Below are positions 1-5,892 of a stretch of 7,426 bases of DNA, piece after piece. Numbering within the stretch: the first letter of the stretch is position 1; each line of letters begins with the position of its first letter. The DNA is from Acidimicrobiaceae bacterium (GTDB lineage: Bacteria > Actinomycetota > Acidimicrobiia > Acidimicrobiales > UBA8190), in NCBI GenBank assembly GCA_003131945.1, contig PKWD01000320.1, positions 5,516 through 12,941 of the forward strand. Direction: 5' to 3'. The translations under genes were made by a program, and so were the position numbers. The notes beneath the pieces were generated by a model. That model was not told the DNA's origin, searched no databases, and was given only the letters and a program-made list of their open reading frames with translations.

Positions 1-1
1 G

Positions 2-427
2 CGTGGGGTGATTCGCACGACGAACGCCCCGGCCGGCGACTACGCCGAATTCCTCGTCGGAAGGGCCTTCGGTGGGACGCTGGCCCCCAACTCCGCGAAG
101 AGCTGGGATGTATTGGCGGCCAACGGGGATCGTCTGCAGGTCAAGTGCCGCGTGGTGTCCGAACCGATCAAGGGCAGAGGGCAACGGCAACTCGGCGTGT
201 TTCGCACCTTCGACTTCGACGCACTGGTGATCGTCCTACTGGGGGACGCCGACTACCGCGTGGTCCGGGCCGTGATAGTGCCGCAAGCCGTCGTCGTGGC
301 GCTCGCTGTCCGATATGACTACTCCAACGGTTTCACCCTATTCGCCACCGACGCGGTCCTCAACCACGCCGACGCCGAGGATGTGACGGAACGAGTATCA
401 GCAGCCGCCCTCACATCTGACGGGTAG
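2..427 (+). CDS. PD-(D/E)XK nuclease-like hypothetical protein, 5' end cut by window
   Basis: The frame is open to the window edge. The first possible start, a GTG at 8, gives 139 residues but is probably internal, because proteins of this kind that I remember from actinobacteria carry some 50 more N-terminal residues. Counting from that GTG, the order Glu14, Asp34 and Gln44-x-Lys46 (in DRLQVKCR) resembles the E...D...(E/Q)xK active site of the restriction-endonuclease-like fold. The rest alternates hydrophobic strands (DALVIVLLGD, RVVRAVIVP) with helices, as in that fold. No signal peptide or membrane segment is seen. Such proteins often occur singly in accessory regions, and their substrate is unknown to me. 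It converges with the HTH gene on the minus strand across about 210 bp. The nuclease assignment is inferred from motif spacing; a catalytically inactive member is possible. Confidence 0.6.
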   Translation, partial: RGVIRTTNAPAGDYAEFLVGRAFGGTLAPNSAKSWDVLAANGDRLQVKCRVVSEPIKGRGQRQLGVFRTFDFDALVIVLLGDADYRVVRAVIVPQAVVVALAVRYDYSNGFTLFATDAVLNHADAEDVTERVSAAALTSDG

Positions 428-637
428 ATCCCCTTTTTCCTGGTCTCGCACCAACGGGTTGGCCGGGGGTATGTCGATCACCGCCGTTTGCAGCGACTCG
501 ATCACCATCTGGGCGTCGGGCGCCACTTCGCCGAACCTGTGTGAATCAGTTCGGGCAACATTTCGACCGACTGGTTGGCACCATTGCCGGTTCTTCACGG
601 TGGCGTCGAACTCACCGAGACAGCTGACGCTCCGAGT
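428..637. other. Convergent intergenic gap without a supported gene
   Basis: This lies between the 3' ends of the nuclease-like gene and the HTH gene. A T-rich run (CTTTTT) follows the first stop codon, but no strong hairpin precedes it. The 9-mer TCGATCACC occurs twice (474-482 and 498-506), 24 bp apart. A 66-codon minus-strand reading frame here has no recognisable domain or good ribosome site, and I do not call it. Confidence 0.4.
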
Positions 638-844
638 TCACGGCTCTGTGATGTCGCCATGGAGGTACCGTGCCAATCGAGGGACCGAGACTTTCCATCG
701 AGCACCGATCTGGAAAGCCGGCGGGAATCGGCCTGTTCGACAAAGGCGGTAGAGCGTGTCGACGTGCAGGCCGATGTGGCGGGCCGCTTCGGGGACCGAG
801 ATCAGATCGGCGTCGGCCAGCCCCGACTGGTCCATGGCCGTCAT
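638..844 (-). CDS. Small helix-turn-helix DNA-binding protein, excisionase/MerR-like
   Basis: From the ATG at 844 the product has 68 residues. Nearly all of it is one HTH domain of the type seen in phage and plasmid excisionases (HTH_17-like): SVPEAARHIGLHVDTLYRLC forms the helices and GRFPPAFQIGARWKV the wing. It should bind DNA as a recombination directionality factor or as a regulator of the element; which one cannot be told, since no integrase is in the window. The frame is open further upstream to 940, but I prefer 844. That ATG overlaps the stop of an 18-codon ORF with a strong ribosome site, as ATGA, so translation is probably coupled. The start at 940 has only a weak ribosome site, and Met at 850 or 835 is also possible. 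The array of CGTCACC heptamers at 960-1098, upstream of this gene, is a candidate binding target. Confidence 0.75.
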   Translation of the reverse strand: MTAMDQSGLADADLISVPEAARHIGLHVDTLYRLCRTGRFPPAFQIGARWKVSVPRLARYLHGDITEP

Positions 845-897
845 GTCCATGTCGACGACGTTCGGGAATAGCTGACAGCGGTGGTCTCCGTAAGCAT
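841..897 (-). CDS. Putative 18-residue leader peptide upstream of the HTH gene
   Basis: Reading on the minus strand, AGGAGG (902-907) stands 4 nt before an ATG at 897, and the frame runs 18 codons (MLTETTAVSYSRTSSTWT) to a TGA at 841-843. That TGA overlaps the ATG of the HTH gene as ATGA, a classic coupling arrangement. The peptide has no recognised function and is rich in Ser and Thr (9 of 18). It may simply bring ribosomes to the weak HTH start. Alternatively the ribosome site may have served a longer HTH protein whose frame has shifted. The ribosome site and overlap are seen directly; expression is inferred. Confidence 0.45.
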   Translation of the reverse strand: MLTETTAVSYSRTSSTWT

Positions 898-901
898 TGG
901 G

Positions 902-907
902 CCTCCT
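902..907 (-). promoter_or_regulatory. Strong Shine-Dalgarno of the leader ORF
   Basis: AGGAGG on the minus strand, 4 nt before the ATG at 897. It is the best ribosome site near the HTH gene and is not in frame with the HTH reading frame, which is why the leader ORF is called. Confidence 0.6.
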
Positions 908-959
908 TCGTTCGGTACCAGGACGAAGCGCCCTGATCACTGCTCATCGTCCGAACGCG

Positions 960-1098
960 CGTCACCTCGAGCGTCACCTCTCCCACGGACTCCGGCGGTG
1001 TCTCTGGCCGACCGGGACGTCACCTTGGAGTCGGGAACGTCATCTCGCCCGTCACCCTGGATCCAGGAGTTGTCACCCGAGAGGGGTCGAACGTCACC
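960..1098. repeat. Array of seven CGTCACC-type heptamers (iteron- or operator-like)
   Basis: Direct repeats start at 960, 972, 1018, 1038 (CGTCATC), 1050, 1071 (TGTCACC) and 1092; the five others are exact CGTCACC. Start-to-start distances are 12, 46, 20, 12, 21 and 21 bp. From 1018 onward the offsets are 20, 32, 53 and 74 bp, close to whole helical turns, so a protein could bind on one face of the DNA. The array lies between the divergent HTH gene and ssb. Such arrays act as plasmid replication iterons or as sites for excisionases and partition or repressor proteins. I infer a role in replication or regulation of this element; the binding protein is unproven. Confidence 0.55.
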
Positions 1099-1322
1099 CA
1101 GCCGGCCACACCGCCGCCAGTCGGCGCTCGGCGTGGGCGAGCGCACTCGGCGCTGAGCTCTGCCGTCCCCTTCCCCTCGGGCTGGTCGTGTCACACCGTC
1201 CCCGGCCTTCAAGGTCGACGCTGCGAGGCGCCGGCACGGAAGGTGACCCTGCAGGTCGGCTCGTGCCTCGCCTCACCATCCGGCCTTCGCTTCTCGCTCT
1301 CGCTGCGCTCGCTCCCCTGACT

Positions 1323-1334
1323 GCCGGCGCCGGC
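1323..1334. repeat. 12-bp perfect palindrome GCCGGCGCCGGC
   Basis: A self-complementary 12-mer in the gene-free stretch before ssb. In DNA this rich in GC it may be compositional. The rest of 1099-1320 shows only CGCT-rich sequence and no gene that I can support. Confidence 0.3.
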
Positions 1335-1354
1335 GGGGGCAATCGGCTTTCAGC

Positions 1355-1404
1355 GATTGATGACGCACCAGGCGGGGCGAGAAGTGCCCCGCCGGTCATC
1401 AATC
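1355..1404 (+). promoter_or_regulatory. Two-step hairpin in the ssb leader
   Basis: The outer arms GATTGATGAC (1355-1364) and GTCATCAATC (1395-1404) are perfect complements. Inside them GGCGGGGC (1371-1378) pairs with GCCCCGCC (1386-1393) around a 7-nt loop, leaving an asymmetric bulge of 6 nt against 1. The structure ends 3 nt before the ssb ribosome site AAGGAG (1408-1413). It could limit ribosome access, act as an autoregulatory SSB site or be an operator. No T-run follows on the plus strand, so it is not a standard terminator. Confidence 0.55.
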
Positions 1405-1421
1405 AAAAAGGAGAGAGAACC

Positions 1422-1829
1422 ATGACAACCATGAGCACCGTCACCGTGGCCGGCAACCTCACCCGGGACCCGGAAATCCGCTATACGCGCGATGGTCAGG
1501 CCCACAGCTCACTGTCTCTGGCCGTCACCCGCCGCTGGCAGAACCGGGACACTCAGGAGTGGGAGGAGGCCACCGCCTTCTTCGACGTCTCCTGCTGGCG
1601 GGAGCTGGCCGAGAACGTGGCCCTCAGCCTCACCAAGGGGGCGCGGGTCGTGGTCACCGGTCGCCTGGAGCAGCACAGCTGGGAGACCGAAGGCGGTGAC
1701 CGCCGGACCAAGGTGGAGATCCTGGCCGACGACATCGGGGCCAGCCTCCGGTTTGCCACGGCCGAGGTTCAAAGGGTCCAGCGCCACAACGGTGCCCACG
1801 AGTCCGTCGACAAGGCTGCACCCGCTTGA
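1422..1829 (+). CDS. ssb: Single-stranded DNA-binding protein, plasmid/MGE type
   Basis: The 135-residue product is a bacterial SSB that coats single-stranded DNA during replication and conjugative transfer. The OB fold spans about residues 5-110, with the family signatures GNLTRDPEIRYT (11-22), FFDVSCWRELAENV (53-66) and KGARVVVTGRLEQ (72-84). The aromatic residues Trp39, Phe54 and Trp59 lie where DNA-stacking residues are expected. The ATG at 1422 follows AAGGAG at 1408-1413 with 8 nt between them; Met4 is a possible second start. After the OB fold only about 25 residues remain, ending HESVDKAAPA. The Gly/Pro-rich linker and the acidic tip (DDDIPF type) that bind replication partners in chromosomal SSBs are absent. 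The gene sits 298 bp before the relaxase gene, with a terminator between them, and fits an element-encoded helper. The open frame extends far upstream, but that part is not coding-like. Confidence 0.93.
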   Translation: MTTMSTVTVAGNLTRDPEIRYTRDGQAHSSLSLAVTRRWQNRDTQEWEEATAFFDVSCWRELAENVALSLTKGARVVVTGRLEQHSWETEGGDRRTKVEILADDIGASLRFATAEVQRVQRHNGAHESVDKAAPA

Positions 1830-1877
1830 CCGGGTAATCCAAAAGCCACGTCGTGCGCTTGCGTCGTCAGTATCCCC

Positions 1878-1912
1878 ACGAAGGCCCCTTCCATCGAGGA
1901 AGGGGCCTTCGT
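1878..1912 (+). terminator. Perfect 15-bp hairpin terminator after ssb
   Basis: The arms 1878-1892 and 1898-1912 are exact complements around the loop ATCGA. No T-run follows, as is common in high-GC actinobacteria. It lies 48 nt after the ssb stop and would separate ssb transcription from the oriT/relaxase region. It is symmetrical, so it could work in both directions. Confidence 0.75.
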
Positions 1913-2127
1913 CATGACAACCCATCGGCTGCGCCAGCCCTGGACCGAAAAAGACACACCCGTGCACTCCGCGAGTGCGCCGCCCTCCGGGCGGAAATCC
2001 GGCCGCGTCCGGGGGCACGTTCATCCAGGTAGACGGCTCCGTCGGGCTGAGGTGACGTTCGGGGTGATGCCGATCCGGACGATTCGGTTATGGACCGTTC
2101 CCCGAGACTCCGCCACGGGGCGCATCG
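1913..2127. other. Candidate oriT / relaxase upstream region
   Basis: This gene-free stretch precedes a MobF relaxase, the usual place for an origin of transfer. It holds three short perfect hairpins with 3-nt loops: GGCTG/CAGCC (1927-1939, loop CGC), GCACTC/GAGTGC (1964-1978, loop CGC) and CCGCCC/GGGCGG (1980-1994, loop TCC). It also has one GGTGACG (2051-2057), the reverse complement of the heptamer in the upstream array. The relaxase promoter must also lie here or upstream, but I see no convincing -35/-10 pair. The oriT role is inferred from position and structure. Confidence 0.4.
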
Positions 2128-4494
2128 ATGTTGTCCATAGGGCGACTCGGCACCACCGGCGGAGCCGAGTACTACCTCGACAAGGTCGCTAACAACGTCG
2201 ATGACTACTACCTCGGTCGGGGCGAAGCCCCGGGGCAATGGATCGGAGCGGCGACCCAAGGGCTGGGGCTGGTCGGCGAAGTCGACGCCGTGGCCCTGCG
2301 GAACCTGCTGGCTGGGAGGTCGGCCTCGGGGGAGGAGCTGGGAGCCCGGCTGTCCAAAGAGCGACGCCCTGGCTACGACCTCACGTTTTCGGCCCCAAAG
2401 AGCGCCTCGCTGCTGTGGGCCTTCGGGGCCGACGAGGTCCGTGATGCCATCTCGGTCGCCCATGACCGGGCTGTGGAGAGCGTCCTCGACCACCTGTCCA
2501 CCGAGGCTTGCTACGCCCGCCGAGGCGCCGGGGGCAGCCGACTCAGCGAGGCCAACGGCTTCATCGCTGCCGCCTTCCGGCACCGCACCAGCCGGGCCGG
2601 CGATCCCCAGCTCCACACCCACGTCGTCGTGCCGAACCTGGTCCAGGGCTCCGACGGCCGGTGGTCAGCCCCCGACGGCCGTCATCTCTACGCCTGGAAG
2701 ATGACCGCCGGCACCCTCTACCGCTCCGCCCTGCGGGCCGAGCTGCGACCTCTCGGCCTCTCCTGGCACGTCCGGCGCAACGGCCTGAGCGAGGTGCGCG
2801 ACGTCCCCCAGGCGATCCTCCGGGCCTTCTCCAAGCGCAGGGTGGACATCGAAGCGGTCATGGCTGAACGAGGCAGTACCTCGGCCAGAGCGGCCGAGAC
2901 CTCGGCTCTGGCCACCCGACAACGCAAACCAGCCGGTACGGCACCGACAGGCCTGTTGCGCCAAGGCTGGTGGGAGCAGTTGGCCGGTATCGAGCTTGCC
3001 GACGCCGCCGGGGGCACTCGTCCGGCTGGCGTGGACGACATCACCGCCGCCCTCGGCCAAGAGACAGCGATCCCGCCCGGACCTGAGGACACCGAGGCCG
3101 TCCTCCGGGTCCTGGCCGGAGAGAAAGGCGTGTCTCTCGACGACTGGGAGATCGACGACCACCTGGCTCCCGACGCCCGGGCCATCCCCGTCACCCTGCT
3201 GGGGTCGACCTTTACTCGCCGGGAAGCGATCAGCGCCGTGGCCAGGGCCTTCGACGTCACCCCCGATCAGGCGCTGGTTCTCACCTCCGAACTGCTCGAC
3301 CGTGACAGCGTCGTCCGGGTCCTGGCTGACCTCGATGCCCCGACGGACAGCATTCGGACGAGAAGCGGCCACATCGTCCCCGCCACGACCGGCGATCGGC
3401 GCTACACCACTACCGAGCTCCTGGCCGCGGAGCAGCGCATCATCGGTTCGGCGACCGCTCGAGTGGGCGAGGGTACCGCCCGGGTCGCCCCCGGCACCGT
3501 CGAAAAGGTCCTCGAGTCCTATGCGCAGCTCGATCCCGAACAGGCCAACGGCGTGCGGACTCTTCTCACCTCGGGCAACGGCTACGACCTGGTGATCGGC
3601 CAGGCCGGAACGGGGAAGTCGACCATGCTCGGTGCCGCCCGGGCCGGCTGGGAGGAGGCGGGCTACAAGGTCATCGGCACTGCCGTAGCGGCCCGGACGG
3701 CCGCCGACCTCGAGACCGGTACGGGAATCCCGAGCTCGTCCCTCACCCAGCTCCTGGCCGACCTGAGAGAAGGAGGCGGACTCACCTCCCGCCACGTCAT
3801 CGTGGTCGATGAGGCGTCGCTCGTGGGCAGCCGGCCCCTCGACCGGCTCCGCTCCCACGTCGACGGGGCCGGGGCGAAACTGGTTCTCACCGGCGACAAC
3901 CGCCAGCTGTCGTCCATCGACGCTGGCGGGGCCCTGCGGTCGCTGTCGCACGAACTCGGATCCCACGTCGTCACCCTCACCGCCAACCGCCGCCAGGCCG
4001 GCTCCGACCAGCAGTGGGAACGCGACGCCCTCGTCGCTCTCAGGGACGGGAACGCCGAACGGGCCGTCCACGCCTACACCGAGCACGGACGGGTCACGAT
4101 CTCCGGCACCATCGACGAGGCCCGGCACCGACTCGTCGAGGACTGGTGGGCCGCCCACCACGACCACACCACCGCCATCCTGGCCCTCCGCCGGGCCGAC
4201 GTGGTCGCCCTGAACGACATGGTCCGAGCTCGGCGCCACGCCGGCGGTGAGCTCGGCCAAGAGATCACTCTCGGCACCAAGGCCTTCAGCGTCGGCGACC
4301 GGGTGCTTTTCGAGAAGAACCAGCGGGTGGCAGAAGCGGACAACCCCAGTCGCTCCGTCAGACTCCAGGTGCGAAACGATGCTTCTATCGATGTCAAGGG
4401 GCAAGTTGTCGTGGTTGCTGGCAGACCAGTGATGGGCCGCTCGTGTGTGAGGGGCAGGCTTCTATTAGGCCAAGCTCCACGAGATCGTGTGTAG
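2128..4494 (+). CDS. MobF (TrwC/TraA-type) relaxase-helicase, 5' fragment cut by an IS
   Basis: MobF relaxases nick oriT, attach covalently to the 5' end and unwind the strand for transfer. The ATG at 2128 gives the family N-terminus MLSIG. The catalytic tyrosine region has pairs at Tyr15/16 and Tyr27/28 (VDDYYLGRGEAPGQW). The metal-binding histidines are His152, His163 and His165, in FRHRTSRAGD and QLHTHVVVPN. The helicase half shows Walker A GQAGTGKST (491-499, Lys497), Walker B VVDEAS (Asp561-Glu562) and motif III LTGDNRQL (Asp590). The native sequence ends at about codon 752 (4383). After that, 36 residues encoded by the IS lead to a stop at 4492-4494, for a 788-residue product. It therefore keeps the nickase domain and ATP-binding motifs but lacks the last helicase motifs and the C-terminus. 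No strong ribosome site is visible; CGGGG lies about 10 nt upstream. Transfer function is probably lost or reduced. Confidence 0.9.
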   Translation: MLSIGRLGTTGGAEYYLDKVANNVDDYYLGRGEAPGQWIGAATQGLGLVGEVDAVALRNLLAGRSASGEELGARLSKERRPGYDLTFSAPKSASLLWAFGADEVRDAISVAHDRAVESVLDHLSTEACYARRGAGGSRLSEANGFIAAAFRHRTSRAGDPQLHTHVVVPNLVQGSDGRWSAPDGRHLYAWKMTAGTLYRSALRAELRPLGLSWHVRRNGLSEVRDVPQAILRAFSKRRVDIEAVMAERGSTSARAAETSALATRQRKPAGTAPTGLLRQGWWEQLAGIELADAAGGTRPAGVDDITAALGQETAIPPGPEDTEAVLRVLAGEKGVSLDDWEIDDHLAPDARAIPVTLLGSTFTRREAISAVARAFDVTPDQALVLTSELLDRDSVVRVLADLDAPTDSIRTRSGHIVPATTGDRRYTTTELLAAEQRIIGSATARVGEGTARVAPGTVEKVLESYAQLDPEQANGVRTLLTSGNGYDLVIGQAGTGKSTMLGAARAGWEEAGYKVIGTAVAARTAADLETGTGIPSSSLTQLLADLREGGGLTSRHVIVVDEASLVGSRPLDRLRSHVDGAGAKLVLTGDNRQLSSIDAGGALRSLSHELGSHVVTLTANRRQAGSDQQWERDALVALRDGNAERAVHAYTEHGRVTISGTIDEARHRLVEDWWAAHHDHTTAILALRRADVVALNDMVRARRHAGGELGQEITLGTKAFSVGDRVLFEKNQRVAEADNPSRSVRLQVRNDASIDVKGQVVVVAGRPVMGRSCVRGRLLLGQAPRDRV

Positions 4495-4576
4495 CTGGAG
4501 CGGCGGGCCGGCAAATCGTTTCAAAGACAGCCCGAAGGCGTCAGGCACTTATGGGGCCAGGCCCGCCGCTCCAGTG
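4405..4576 (-). ncRNA. Candidate bridge RNA (seekRNA) of the IS110-family element
   Basis: Read 5' to 3' on the minus strand, a perfect 15-bp stem (4574-4560 with 4509-4495) closes a 50-nt loop. The loop holds GTGCC (4548-4544), a GCC-TTCG-GGC mini-hairpin (4539-4530) and GAAACGAT (4522-4515). A second stem, TCGTGG (4482-4477) with CCACGA (4414-4409), closes a loop holding ATAGAAGC (4465-4458) and CATCACT (4434-4428). GAAACGAT equals the plus-strand target just left of the insertion (4373-4380), and GTGCC equals the minus strand just right of it (5897-5893). ATAGAAG matches one IS end with its core (4388-4382), and CATCACT equals the plus strand at the other end with its core (5886-5892). The order, target loop then donor loop, and the strand choice fit known bridge RNAs. 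The RNA limits are approximate, and one core-adjacent base on each target guide does not match. Confidence 0.7.
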
Positions 4577-4578
4577 AC

Positions 4579-5619
4579 CTACGCGCGAGGCAGGTAGGGA
4601 TAGACCTCGCGGGCGACATAGCGTTTCAGGATCCGGATGATCTCGCGCTTGGAACGACCCTCCTTGGTGCGGCGCTCGACGTAGTCACGCGTGCGCGGAT
4701 CACTGACCATGCGGACCATGACAATGCGCCACAGCGCACTGTTGGCGTGACGGTCGCCGCCGCGGTTGAGCCGGTAACGGGTGACCTTTCCCGAGGAGGC
4801 CTCGATGGGAGCCACCCCGCACATATGCGCCCACGCCGCCTCTGAGCGCAGCCTCTCGGGGTTGTCTCCGGCGGCGACGAGCAGGGCCGAGGCCGTGTCG
4901 ATTCCCACGCCATGAAGCGCCAGCAATGACGGAGCCGTGGCCGTGACGAGCTCGCTGAGGACGGCGTCGATGCGGGCCGTCTCGTCCTCGAGGTCGAGGA
5001 GCCGCCGTCCGAGTGTCTGGATGGCCAATTTAGTAGCGAAGACGACCGGATCGGACCCGGTCCGGGGCCGCAGGGCGGCCGCCTCGGCCGCCAGCATCTT
5101 CGCCGACACGTCCTTCAGTCGTTCCCGCAGGTCGTCGGGACTGGTGAAGCTGAGGTGCCGAATCTGGTTGAGGGTCTTGATGCGCACGTCACGAGCGGAG
5201 CGTTTGGTTACCACCAAGGCCCTGATCGCTTCGACGTTTCCGTCCCTGGTCTTGGCTGCTCCGCTGGCCCGACCGGACTGCGCGGCCCGGGCCGCCTCGA
5301 TGGCATCGGCGGTGTCGGACTTGCCCCGGGCCCGCCGGGCTTGGCGGTTCTGACGGTCGACCTCCACCACGTCGATGCCGTGCCGGCGCAGATACCGGGT
5401 GAGCCCGGCGCCGTAGGCGCCGGTGCCCTCCACCCCGACCAGGACGACGGGTCCGAAGGCGCCCATCCAACCGAGCAGCTTCCGGTAGCCGGTCGGGGTC
5501 GTGGCAAACGACTCCACGCCAAGGAGCCCACCAAGCGGATCGAGGGCCGCCGCCACGTGGATATCCAGGTGGGTGTCGACTCCACCCGTGACAGAACGCG
5601 TAGCTTCTACGATGGTCAT
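4579..5619 (-). CDS. IS110-family DEDD transposase (recombinase)
   Basis: This 346-residue enzyme recombines the circular IS with its target under RNA guidance. The N-terminal RuvC-like domain shows Asp15 (GGVDTHLD), Glu64 (VGVEGTGAYG), Asp102 and Asp105 (KSDTADA), the DEDD set. The C-terminal Transposase_20 domain has GVGIDTASALL (237-247) with GVAPIEASSGKVTRYRLN (268-285), which contains the catalytic serine (Ser275 or Ser276). The length is normal for the family, and no frameshift is seen. The ATG at 5619 is preceded by AAGGAAGGAAGGG, a good ribosome site. The frame stays open 86 codons further upstream, but that stretch is noncoding in character. It is transcribed opposite to the relaxase gene, and its stop lies 4 nt before the stem of the candidate bridge RNA. 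The gene appears intact, so the element may still be active. Confidence 0.96.
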   Translation of the reverse strand: MTIVEATRSVTGGVDTHLDIHVAAALDPLGGLLGVESFATTPTGYRKLLGWMGAFGPVVLVGVEGTGAYGAGLTRYLRRHGIDVVEVDRQNRQARRARGKSDTADAIEAARAAQSGRASGAAKTRDGNVEAIRALVVTKRSARDVRIKTLNQIRHLSFTSPDDLRERLKDVSAKMLAAEAAALRPRTGSDPVVFATKLAIQTLGRRLLDLEDETARIDAVLSELVTATAPSLLALHGVGIDTASALLVAAGDNPERLRSEAAWAHMCGVAPIEASSGKVTRYRLNRGGDRHANSALWRIVMVRMVSDPRTRDYVERRTKEGRSKREIIRILKRYVAREVYPYLPRA

Positions 5620-5890
5620 GCCATCCCTTCCTTCCTTTAGCTCAAGGGGTGGCACGCACGTCCCGGGACGGAGCAACGGTGCTGATCGGCCTGCTCCTAC
5701 AGGACGATCCGTTACCCCTCCGGAACGGGGCGTGCCGTGTCTGTTCTCGGGTCCCGGTCGACGACGCCGTTCCCAAGACAGCTGGGCGTCACGCGGCTTC
5801 GAAGTCAGACCAACGACCCGAGTGTGCCTGAAGGTAGCGAGATCCTTTCCGCATGGGGTGGATCCACGACCAAGCACCTCTTAATCATCA
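5620..5890 (-). other. Noncoding segment upstream of the transposase (IS end)
   Basis: These 271 nt precede the transposase. They include a 12-bp palindrome CGTCCCGGGACG (5659-5670) and, on the minus strand, a CCCC/GGGG hairpin around 5721. The inverted GTCGTGG copy lies at 5864-5870. In IS110 elements the transposase promoter often forms at the junction of the circular form, which this end would help create. I find no guide-like match to the target here. Confidence 0.45.
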
Positions 5891-5892
5891 CT

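Larger units (their letters stand above)
4384..5890 (-). mobile_element. IS110-family insertion sequence inside the relaxase gene
   Basis: The element carries one DEDD transposase on the minus strand and no terminal inverted repeats. The dinucleotide CT occurs at both boundaries (4382-4383 and 5891-5892), like the duplicated core of IS110 elements. Removing 1509 bp between the CTs joins codon GCT (4381-4383) to GGC (5893-5895) in frame, giving ...VRNDAGTFGTV..., a normal relaxase sequence. Two other in-frame joins (CT at 4385-4386, TG at 4380-4381) are formally possible, so the left edge is uncertain by a few bases. The 7-mer GTCGTGG (4408-4414) recurs inverted at 5864-5870, about 20-24 bp inside each end, like the subterminal repeats of the IS1111 group. 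The noncoding flanks are 195 nt after the transposase and 271 nt before it. Confidence 0.88.

Noticed and set aside
474..506. TCGATCACC direct repeat 24 bp apart
   Set aside because: Only two copies, with no associated structure or gene; it can occur by chance.
398..598. 66-codon minus-strand frame after the HTH gene, considered as a remnant integrase
   Set aside because: No catalytic motif or similarity is visible, and it overlaps the end of the nuclease-like gene.
960..1098. Heptamer array considered as a CRISPR array
   Set aside because: The repeats are only 7 bp with uneven short spacing, and no cas genes are present.
897..1421. N-terminal extension of the ssb frame (175 codons)
   Set aside because: The extension has no SSB similarity, covers the repeat array and hairpin, and the ATG at 1422 has a well-placed ribosome site.
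1912..2622. 236-codon minus-strand frame over the oriT region and relaxase start
   Set aside because: Composition is that of an antisense shadow, with no motif and no ribosome site.
2665..4404. 579-codon open frame on the minus strand opposite the relaxase
   Set aside because: It mirrors the GC-rich relaxase codons, has no recognisable domain and reads as low-complexity Gly/Asp/Val sequence. The plus strand carries clear family motifs.
5620..5877. 86-codon N-terminal extension of the transposase frame
   Set aside because: Family members start close to the GGVDTHLD motif, and the ATG at 5619 has a strong ribosome site. The extension is noncoding IS end.
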